Below, one piece after another: positions 1-4,550 of a stretch of DNA of 7,205 nucleotides. The position numbers and the translations under genes were made by a program. The stretch comes from Campylobacterales bacterium (lineage in GTDB: Bacteria; Campylobacterota; Campylobacteria; Campylobacterales; Arcobacteraceae), in NCBI GenBank assembly GCA_016784825.1, contig JADHTT010000033.1, positions 1 through 7,205 of the forward strand. Reading direction: 5' to 3'. How positions within the stretch are numbered: the first letter of the stretch is position 1; each line of letters starts with the position of its first letter. The notes beneath the pieces were generated by a model. It was not told the DNA's origin. It did not search any database and worked only from the letters and a program-made list of their open reading frames with translations.

Positions 1-485
1 GGAGATCCTAGATATTTAAGCTTGAAGTCTTTTTTTGGATCTAGACCTTGTGCTTTTACAATCTCTTCAAATACAATATCAGGCATATCAGCTCTAAAAG
101 GCATTGCTATCTCTTTACCTTTAAAATCTGCTAAAGTTTTTAAATTTTTGTCTCGTGTAAGGATATTTAAAATACCCCAAATAGATACATTTACTAGCTT
201 TATATTTACACCTTTGTTGTATAAATTTGCAGCTACATTTGTAGGTATAGCAATAAAGTCTGCTCCACCTTTGAGAGTCAAGGCTCTTAGCTCATCTGGA
301 TTTTTCCACATTCTAAATTCAATATTTTGTGCTACATCTTTTAATGCACCTGTTTCTATAATATGAATAAGCGGATGTGACACAGATGCCATTGGTCCAC
401 TTAATACAATCTTATCTAATTTTTTGAAATTACTTGCATTTAGACTTAAAAATGATACTAAAAGTATAGTTATTATTTTAAACAT
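1..485 (-). CDS. ABC transporter substrate-binding protein, NMT1/SsuA-like (C-terminal part outside window)
   Basis: The first 161 residues of an exported solute-binding protein are present; the gene runs off the left edge, so the ligand-closing half is missing. It opens with a signal peptide (MFKIITILLVSFLSLNA, probable cleavage after A17). The rest reads like the NMT1/THI5/SsuA periplasmic binding fold: a first strand LDKIVLSGP (residues 23-31), then ELRALTLKGGADFIAIPTN, a stretch ending near ILTRDKNLKTLADFKGKEI and the FEEIVKAQGLDP helix, typical of this superfamily. The start is supported by an AAAGGGA ribosome binding site about 6 nt upstream. Family members deliver small ligands (sulfonates, nitrate, pyrimidine, metal chelates) to an ABC permease; the ligand here cannot be read from the sequence. 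Fur- and FNR-like sites just upstream suggest control by iron and oxygen, which makes an iron-related ligand a reasonable inference. Its permease and ATPase would be expected left of the window. Confidence 0.8.
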   Translation of the reverse strand, partial: MFKIITILLVSFLSLNASNFKKLDKIVLSGPMASVSHPLIHIIETGALKDVAQNIEFRMWKNPDELRALTLKGGADFIAIPTNVAANLYNKGVNIKLVNVSIWGILNILTRDKNLKTLADFKGKEIAMPFRADMPDIVFEEIVKAQGLDPKKDFKLKYLGS

Positions 486-504
486 TTATTTCCCTTTTTG
501 TTTA

Positions 505-519
505 TGATAATTATTATTA
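505..519 (-). promoter_or_regulatory. Fur-box-like operator upstream of the substrate-binding protein gene
   Basis: TGATAATTATTATTA matches the 7-1-7 Fur consensus TGATAAT-N-ATTATCA at 13 of 14 defined positions. It lies 20 nt upstream of the start codon and overlaps the predicted transcription start (about 515), where bound Fur would block transcription. The surrounding DNA is very AT-rich, which raises the chance of a random match, but two more such sites occur at the neighbouring barrel gene. Confidence 0.55.
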
Positions 520-520
520 G

Positions 521-545
521 AATAATATCAAAAGGAGATATTATT
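521..545. repeat. 9-bp perfect inverted repeat between the Fur and FNR sites
   Basis: AATAATATC (521-529) and GATATTATT (537-545) are perfect inverted copies separated by 7 nt. It overlaps the candidate -10 element. It could be an operator half-site pair or a weak RNA hairpin at the end of the upstream barrel transcript; the stem is almost all A/T and no clean U-tract follows on the minus strand, so a terminator is not well supported. Confidence 0.35.
522..527 (-). promoter_or_regulatory. Candidate -10 element for the substrate-binding protein gene
   Basis: On the minus strand this reads TATTAT, 5 of 6 matches to TATAAT. It would place transcription start near 515, giving a leader of about 30 nt. 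The choice is favoured because it puts the centre of the FNR-type site (556.5) at -41.5. Other AT-rich hexamers nearby cannot be excluded. Confidence 0.4.
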
Positions 546-549
546 AGTC

Positions 550-563
550 TTGATTTATATCAA
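550..563. promoter_or_regulatory. FNR/CRP-family operator TTGAT-N4-ATCAA
   Basis: TTGATTTATATCAA is a perfect match to the FNR consensus TTGAT-N4-ATCAA. Its centre at 556.5 is 41.5 bp upstream of the predicted start at 515, which is the classical class II activating position. FNR-type regulators activate genes when oxygen is low; Campylobacterota carry several CRP/FNR-family proteins, and which one binds here is unknown. Confidence 0.55.
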
Positions 564-629
564 TTTTAAGAACTATTCTCATAAATTTATAATTTATTGG
601 TATATTTATTATTATAATTAATTATTTTA

Positions 630-1570
630 TTAAAATAGATATCCTAATCTAAATACAACTCTTTTCTTCTCTAAAGGTTGTGCTTCTTTCACATCGTAAT
701 GTGCTAGATACGATACTCCAAAACTTAAATGTACTTTTGGAATTCCAAATGGCACATATTGGATTTGCGGCGTAATATATCCAGATTCACCAGAAAATGC
801 TTTCATTGGCAACGAATCCTTTAGTACTTGAGCCACGCCAGATAAATCATCTGCTCTGTCGGTAGCTTGATTATACTTATAGCTATATTCAATACCTAAA
901 TTTACAGTATTTGACATAGGTTTCATATATGATAGATTTAATGCAAACTCATCTCCAAAGTCATAATTATTTTTTGCTTTTGGTCTATTTGTGTACATAG
1001 CATTTACATCAAAATTAGCATCTTTAATATTTTTTGTATATCCTAGCATCACTTTGTACTCATATTCGTCAGTTCCAAGCTGAACTGCCATAGGTGCAGA
1101 AGATAATGGTCCTTTCACAACCTTATTATCCGATTTACCTGTAGGAAATTTAATACCAGCACCAACACTAAGCTTATATCCATCTTGCTGCTCATTTGCC
1201 ATAGATTTATTTACCATAAGTACAATATCGCCAAGTCCCTTATGATCAATCTCGATTGCTCCAGCATTTGCTTTTGCCTGCATATGCTTATATGGTATTA
1301 CTGCCATCATATCTATACCACTGCCTAGACCATATCTAAGTGCAATCACATCTACATTTGCTTTTGCATCTAGTTTCATAGGATTTGATACCTCTTTAGA
1401 ACCATCGTAGATAGTATTTCTATCTAGGGATATATTTTTATATGCCATTACAAGTTTACCATCTGGTAAAACCATACCACCACCAGGCTATTTACTCCTG
1501 GTACTGCCATAGCTATTGAAGAAGTAGCTAAAATTGCTGATGCAATTACTGAGTTTGTTATTTTTTTCAT
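630..1570 (-). CDS. Outer-membrane beta-barrel protein, phenol MetA-like 'transporter' family, frameshifted
   Basis: The gene is split over two frames. The start at 1570 (ribosome binding site AAGAGAG) gives a clear Sec signal peptide, MKKITNSVIASAILATSSIA then MA, followed by VPGVNS; this frame then runs into a stop after 40 codons. The mature barrel continues one frame over from about 1487 to 630, and that frame has a TAG at 1490-1488, so no start with a signal peptide is available to it. Restoring one base near 1486-1487 (CC to CCC) gives a 313-residue precursor reading VPGVNSPGGGMVLPDGKL. In precursor numbering the barrel carries GLGSGIDMMAVIPY (about 82-95), GLGDIVLMV (112-120) and GAGIKFPTGK (137-146), the hallmark of the MetA-pathway/transporter outer-membrane family, alternating strands, and a terminal Phe (GYLF) used by the BAM machinery. 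Substrate is unknown. Two Fur-like boxes upstream suggest iron regulation. The break may be a sequencing error or a real lesion. Confidence 0.8.
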
Positions 1571-1587
1571 ATTCTCTCTTTTTATTT

Positions 1588-1602
1588 TGATAATGAATAT
1601 TA
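1588..1602 (-). promoter_or_regulatory. Fur-box-like operator, proximal, upstream of the barrel gene
   Basis: TGATAATGAATATTA matches TGATAAT-N-ATTATCA at 12 of 14 defined positions. It lies 18 nt upstream of the barrel start and overlaps a candidate -10 hexamer. Confidence 0.45.
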
Positions 1603-1604
1603 TA
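1599..1604 (-). promoter_or_regulatory. Candidate -10 element for the barrel gene
   Basis: The minus strand reads TATAAT here, and a second TATAAT lies directly upstream at 1605-1610. Either would give a leader of about 20-30 nt. No recognisable -35 box is seen, as is usual for sigma-70 promoters of Campylobacterota. Confidence 0.4.
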
Positions 1605-1631
1605 ATTATATAACTTAATTACTTCTTAATA

Positions 1632-1646
1632 TGATACTAATTATCA
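1632..1646 (-). promoter_or_regulatory. Fur-box-like operator, distal, in the divergent intergenic region
   Basis: TGATACTAATTATCA matches TGATAAT-N-ATTATCA at 13 of 14 defined positions, and the longer 19-mer (1633-1651) matches GATAATGATTATCATTATC at 16 of 19. It is 62 nt upstream of the barrel start and 98 nt upstream of the divergent gene at 1744, so the barrel gene is the likelier target. Confidence 0.55.
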
Positions 1647-1706
1647 TTAGCTATATAATTTTATTGAATATATATTATAAATATAATTAATGATTTAAGT
1701 TATTTT

Positions 1707-1715
1707 TGTTAAAAT
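1707..1715 (+). promoter_or_regulatory. Extended -10 promoter for the 1744 operon
   Basis: TGT-TAAAAT is an extended -10 element (TGN plus 5 of 6 of TATAAT). Transcription would start near 1722, about 22 nt before the first gene. The leader contains a modest ribosome binding site, GGAAA at 1735-1739. Confidence 0.5.
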
Positions 1716-1743
1716 ACAAAAAATTTACAGCAATGGAAACAAT

Positions 1744-2133
1744 ATGAAAAAAACAATATTTATGGATAAGTACCCAGTATATTCTCTTGAATTAAGCAAA
1801 TCTAAAATATCTCAAACCAAAGTATCTGAGATTGCAGAATATTTTAAAGAAAAGATAGAATCACATCCTATAGCAAAATTTATTGCTATATTTGATCACT
1901 ACACGCATACAAAAGAATTAAATGGAGATATTGATCCTAATATTATTGATGCACAAAATGTAGTATTTTGTTTTGGTCCAGCAATTCCAAATACAAAAAT
2001 ACTAGCAGTAAGACCAAGAAGCATAGGTATTGCTGAACTAGAAGATAAATTTGTAATTGAATTTATAGAAGCACCAAAAGAGGAGATACACCAACTAATG
2101 GAAAGCTGGGCAAAAGGCTTAGAAAATGAATGA
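1744..2133 (+). CDS. Conserved hypothetical protein (possibly DUF6858-like)
   Basis: A 129-residue soluble protein with no signal peptide or membrane segment. I do not know its function. From memory it resembles a short proteobacterial family labelled DUF6858, but that name is unchecked. Visible features are an N-terminal MDKYPVYSLEL strand, a helical segment (about 27-45, SEIAEYFKEKIESHP), a His-containing FDHYTHTKEL stretch (50-59), and the most conserved-looking part, VVFCFGPAIPNTKILAVRP (73-91) followed by RSIGIAELEDKFVIEFIEAP. C76, H52 and H55 are the obvious polar or metal-capable residues. It is first in a three-gene plus-strand operon; its end overlaps the next small gene by 8 nt. Pairing with trmO is positional and does not establish a role in tRNA modification. 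Confidence 0.75.
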   Translation: MKKTIFMDKYPVYSLELSKSKISQTKVSEIAEYFKEKIESHPIAKFIAIFDHYTHTKELNGDIDPNIIDAQNVVFCFGPAIPNTKILAVRPRSIGIAELEDKFVIEFIEAPKEEIHQLMESWAKGLENE

Positions 2134-2296
2134 TAGTAATGGTAATTTATTAGCATGCAACAATGATACATGTATGAAAAAAGAAGAGTGTCTTAGATTT
2201 AAGCTATATAAAGATGGGGCAAATGAGCAAAAATCATTTAATGGAAATCCAGGAAAAGGGTGTGGCAAATTTGTCAAATATGAAAATCAATCTTAA
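2126..2296 (+). CDS. Small four-cysteine protein, 56 residues
   Basis: A short reading frame overlaps the end of the preceding gene by 8 nt and the start of trmO by 17 nt. It has a good ribosome binding site (AAAAGG at 2112-2117, 8 nt before ATG). The product has four cysteines, C11, C16, C22 and C46, spaced C-x4-C-x5-C-x23-C, with the core reading LLACNNDTCMKKEECLRFKL and a C-terminal GNPGKGCGKFV. This pattern suggests binding of one metal ion or an Fe-S cluster, or a small structural zinc fold; that is inference. It is charged, soluble and lacks a signal peptide. The frame is open with consistent low-GC codon use, and it fills what would otherwise be a 146-nt gap in a compact operon, which supports it being real. 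Confidence 0.65.
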   Translation: MNDSNGNLLACNNDTCMKKEECLRFKLYKDGANEQKSFNGNPGKGCGKFVKYENQS

Positions 2297-2768
2297 ACAA
2301 ATTGCTACAATAAGATCTCCTTTTTGTAGCCTAGAAAATATGCCAGTACAACCTAGAGGAGCAAAAGACACACTTGCTACAATTGAGTTTAAAGAAGAAT
2401 ATAAAGAAGGACTCAAAGATCTAGATGGATTTTCACATGCTTATTTAATATATTATTTTCATAAAGTAAAAGAGCATAAATTAAGTGTAATTCCATTTAA
2501 TGATCTTACACATACACCAAGAGGTGTTTTCTCTACAAGGACACCTATGCATCCAAATAGTATCGGACTATCAATAGTTGAAATTATATCTGTAGAAGGT
2601 AGCAATGTTATCATCAAAGGCATTGATATACTAGATGGCACACCACTACTTGATATAAAGCCATATATTGAAAACTTTGACAAAATAGATAGTGACACAA
2701 GATCAGGTTGGATGAAATCAAGTAGTGATGCGATAATGCAAAAAAGATCTGATGATAGATTTATTTAA
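2280..2768 (+). CDS. trmO: tRNA (N6-threonylcarbamoyladenosine37-N6)-methyltransferase, TrmO/TsaA family
   Basis: TrmO uses S-adenosylmethionine to methylate t6A37 to m6t6A in ANN-decoding tRNAs, in the cytoplasm. The 162-residue product covers the whole TsaA-like beta-barrel domain: the opening strand QIATIRSPF (7-15), PVQPRGAKD (22-30), DLDGFSHAYLIYYFH (47-61), the SAM-binding signature GVFSTRTPMHPNSIGLS (82-98), and DILDGTPLLDIKPYI (116-130). It is shorter than E. coli TrmO (about 235 residues), lacking the C-terminal extension, like many small TsaA-domain proteins. The start at 2280 was chosen because MKINLKQIATIRSPF matches the usual distance to the first strand; earlier in-frame ATGs at 2214 and 2241 would add a tail inside the four-cysteine gene. 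The purine-rich stretch at 2251-2260 is far (19 nt) from this ATG, so coupling to the upstream gene or an alternative TTG/GTG start is possible. Confidence 0.85.
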   Translation: MKINLKQIATIRSPFCSLENMPVQPRGAKDTLATIEFKEEYKEGLKDLDGFSHAYLIYYFHKVKEHKLSVIPFNDLTHTPRGVFSTRTPMHPNSIGLSIVEIISVEGSNVIIKGIDILDGTPLLDIKPYIENFDKIDSDTRSGWMKSSSDAIMQKRSDDRFI

Positions 2769-2787
2769 TTAAGGGCGTATCTAAAAA

Positions 2788-3405
2788 TTAATAAGCAAAA
2801 AGTGCCCTATCTGCCTTTGCCCAAGTGAATTCATCGTCATCTTTTTTAAACATATTATAAACATATCTAGCAAACATATCCGTCTCTACATTTACTTTCG
2901 AACCAGTTTTATAATTTAGAAATAGTGTATTTTTTATAGTATGTGGTATTATTGTTAATCTAAATTGATTTTTATTTTTTTCAACATCATTTACAGTTAA
3001 ACTAATTCCATCAATAGTTATTGAACCTTTAGGTATAACATACTTGATAAATTCTGATGGTATTTTAATAAAAAAATCTGTTGAGTTTCCATTATTTTTA
3101 ATTGATGTTACAGTCCCTATACAATCTACATGACCCTGCACAATATGTCCTTCAAATCTATCACCCATCATCATAGCTGGTTCCATATGGACTTTATCTT
3201 TATAGTTTTCCATAGCAAGAGTATTTGCTGATTCCGGAGACAATTCAACACTAAATACTCCATTTCCAACAGTTACAGCGGTTAAACATGCACCATTAAT
3301 TGCTATACTATCCCCAATTTTTGGTTTATAGTTGGCTTTTAGAGTTAATACACTATTTGAATAATTTACAACTGTAGCCATTTCTCTAATTAATCCTGTA
3401 AACAT
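2788..3405 (-). CDS. ribE: Riboflavin synthase, alpha chain
   Basis: Catalyses the last step of riboflavin synthesis, dismutation of two 6,7-dimethyl-8-ribityllumazine molecules. The 205-residue protein starts with the invariant MFTGLI and shows the two homologous lumazine-binding barrels: the first with GDSIAINGACLT (31-42, Cys40) and SPES-NT (56-62), then GDRFEGHIVQGHVD (81-94) leading into the second with GSITIDGISLTVND (127-140), IPHTIKNT (153-160) and the closing VNVETDMFARYV. Length is close to the family norm of about 200. The start has an AAAGG ribosome binding site 6 nt upstream. It stands alone here rather than in a rib operon, and converges with trmO across a 19-nt gap with no convincing terminator. 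No FMN riboswitch fits in the short upstream region. The inverted repeat over its -10 region may control it. Also called ribC or risA in other naming schemes. Confidence 0.93.
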   Translation of the reverse strand: MFTGLIREMATVVNYSNSVLTLKANYKPKIGDSIAINGACLTAVTVGNGVFSVELSPESANTLAMENYKDKVHMEPAMMMGDRFEGHIVQGHVDCIGTVTSIKNNGNSTDFFIKIPSEFIKYVIPKGSITIDGISLTVNDVEKNKNQFRLTIIPHTIKNTLFLNYKTGSKVNVETDMFARYVYNMFKKDDDEFTWAKADRALFAY

Positions 3406-3423
3406 CTTTAACCTTTTGTACTA

Positions 3424-3444
3424 TTTTTGATAGTATATCAAAAA
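3424..3444. promoter_or_regulatory. Perfect 9-bp inverted repeat over the ribE -10 region
   Basis: TTTTTGATA (3424-3432) and TATCAAAAA (3436-3444) are perfect inverted copies around a 3-nt centre. On the minus strand TATACT (3432-3437) sits in the middle and is a good -10 hexamer for ribE, putting transcription start near 3425, about 20 nt before the ATG. The placement suggests an operator for a dimeric repressor. It resembles an FNR site but has a 5-nt spacer between TTGAT and ATCAA instead of 4. Confidence 0.45.
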
Positions 3445-3458
3445 CTATAATAAACTTC

Positions 3459-3467
3459 TGCTATAAT
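3459..3467 (+). promoter_or_regulatory. Extended -10 promoter for the 3495 gene
   Basis: TGC-TATAAT is a consensus extended -10 element. Transcription would start near 3474, giving a leader of about 21 nt that contains the ribosome binding site AGAGGA at 3483-3488, 6 nt before the ATG at 3495. Confidence 0.65.
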
Positions 3468-3494
3468 CAACAAATATAACTTAGAGGATAAAAA

Positions 3495-3812
3495 ATGTTA
3501 ATTTTAATACCAGTAGATTGTAATGATGAAGAGGAAGCACAGCTAGTTTCAATTGATGAAGCAAAACAATGGGCTTTGTTAGAATTTGATGAGGGTAGAG
3601 TTCATAATACATCTTTTTATAATACAAAAGACGAGATAGAGGAATGGATGGATGTTGTAATTATAAAAGATCACAATGAACACGTTTGGCCATTTGAAGA
3701 GCTTGGTATGGCAGTATTAGTTGCCCCTATGCAAAGATATATTGAAGATATCATGGAGGCATTTATATTTAAAGAATTACATGATTATAGTAATTCGGTA
3801 AATAAAGCTTAA
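3495..3812 (+). CDS. NifX-like (dinitrogenase FeMo-cofactor biosynthesis fold) orphan protein, function unknown
   Basis: A 105-residue acidic soluble protein. The opening MLILIPVDCNDEEEAQLVSI (1-20), then DEAKQWALLEFDEGRVHNTSFYNT (21-44), EIEEWMDVVIIKDH (48-61) and a C-terminal helix RYIEDIMEAFIFKELHDY follow the order of the NifX/NifB-C-terminal RNase H-like fold (first strand, loop, strand carrying the colour-of-substrate region, 'D-V-V' strand, helix). This is a fold-level guess; the cofactor-binding residues of true NifX are not evident and no nitrogenase genes are nearby. It has its own promoter and a good ribosome binding site, so it is probably monocistronic. Its stop codon overlaps that of the convergent yaaA by 4 nt, with no room for a terminator between them. 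Confidence 0.7.
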   Translation: MLILIPVDCNDEEEAQLVSIDEAKQWALLEFDEGRVHNTSFYNTKDEIEEWMDVVIIKDHNEHVWPFEELGMAVLVAPMQRYIEDIMEAFIFKELHDYSNSVNKA

Positions 3813-4549
3813 TCTTCTAGAATTTCCATAATTAAAGTTTTGATATTCTTTTTTTCTTGAATCTCTACAAGCTTTAGTTTTGGAATCTCTAATTGCATAA
3901 GTTCTGTAAAGTTTTGAATATTATTTTGTGCAATATATTTTAGAAGTTCACCCCTATAATGCTTAGCCCAATGACTTACAACTTTTCCATTTTTTAAAAA
4001 CTTATATGTAATGGTACTAGCAACTGGTTTATAAAACTTATCATAATAACCAGCCCTAATATCAATAACCTCATCACCAAGATACTTATCTAGTGTCTCT
4101 TTTAAATGTTGTTTATAATATTTTTCAACATCAATAGCAGCTAACTTAGCACCTTGCTTATATTTATAGTCTGGTATTAAATCTGAAGCCATGCAAGCAC
4201 CAAATAAATTTGAAAAGATAAGTACATTTTCATCAATATATTTTTGAGAGTCAATATTTAAATTATTATAATCAAGTGCTTCAAAAGCCACACCCGTATA
4301 TCTATTAATTGCTTTCATTGTTGGCTTATCTCTTAAAGTTTTTGAATATTTTTCAAGCTCTTTAATATTTTTTAAACCAAACCACTTTGAAAGTTCTTCA
4401 ATAGAAGAATTCTTTAATAAGTTTTCATAGTGGTCTAAAATCTCTTCTCTGTTATTAAAAATTTCTGGAAAACTAAAATTATCTTTACAAAATGGTGACT
4501 GGTCACCACCTTCTTTTTTAATCTCTGCTGGAGCTAAGAGTATCTTCAT
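3809..4549 (-). CDS. yaaA: Peroxide-stress protein YaaA-like (DUF328/UPF0246)
   Basis: In E. coli, YaaA is induced by OxyR and lowers free intracellular iron during hydrogen peroxide stress; the family binds DNA in vitro. The 246-residue product has the family order: MKILLAPAE (1-9) with the N-terminal beta strand, AINRYTGVAFEALD (80-93), IFSNLFGACMASDLIPDYKY (111-130), IDIRAGYYDKF (162-172) and the end signature SHWAKHYRGELLKYI (192-206). Length fits the family (about 250). Two positions differ from the commoner consensus as I recall it: AGYY where many members have S-x-EY, and KHYRG where many have K-ARG, so it may be a diverged subgroup. The start at 4549 follows the upstream stop by one nucleotide (TAA-A-ATG), so it is the last gene of the minus-strand operon and probably translated by coupling. 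Its position after an Fe-S scaffold and a ferritin-like gene agrees with a role in iron or peroxide handling. Confidence 0.85.
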   Translation of the reverse strand: MKILLAPAEIKKEGGDQSPFCKDNFSFPEIFNNREEILDHYENLLKNSSIEELSKWFGLKNIKELEKYSKTLRDKPTMKAINRYTGVAFEALDYNNLNIDSQKYIDENVLIFSNLFGACMASDLIPDYKYKQGAKLAAIDVEKYYKQHLKETLDKYLGDEVIDIRAGYYDKFYKPVASTITYKFLKNGKVVSHWAKHYRGELLKYIAQNNIQNFTELMQLEIPKLKLVEIQEKKNIKTLIMEILED

Positions 4550-4550
4550 T

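Noticed and set aside
22..366. Plus-strand open frame of 114 codons
   Set aside because: It lies wholly antisense to the substrate-binding protein, whose minus-strand reading gives a signal peptide and family-like sequence; it has no ribosome binding site.
581..597. ATAAATT-TAT-AATTTAT inverted repeat downstream of the barrel gene
   Set aside because: All A/T in a very AT-rich region; such repeats arise by chance and the stem would be too weak for a terminator.
1561..1567. Seven-A tract behind the barrel start codon as a phase-variation switch
   Set aside because: The frame through this tract gives a proper signal peptide; the break is further downstream, past the TAG at 1490-1488, and not in a long repeat.
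1899..2171. Minus-strand frame of 90 codons across the 1744 gene
   Set aside because: Ser/Ile-rich composition typical of an antisense shadow; the plus-strand gene has promoter, ribosome binding site and coherent protein.
2214..2279. N-terminal extension of TrmO from the upstream in-frame ATG at 2214
   Set aside because: It lies within the four-cysteine gene, has no ribosome binding site, and extends beyond the conserved first strand of the TsaA domain.
2772..2818. AGGGC / GCCCT inverted pair between trmO and ribE as a bidirectional terminator
   Set aside because: Only 5 bp with a 37-nt loop, reaching into the ribE coding end, and no U-tract.
3427..3441. TTGAT-N5-ATCAA as an FNR site
   Set aside because: Spacer is 5 nt, whereas the family requires 4; it is reported only as a generic inverted repeat.
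3406..3494. FMN riboswitch in front of ribE
   Set aside because: The leader after the predicted start is only about 20 nt and none of the conserved RFN-element sequence is present.
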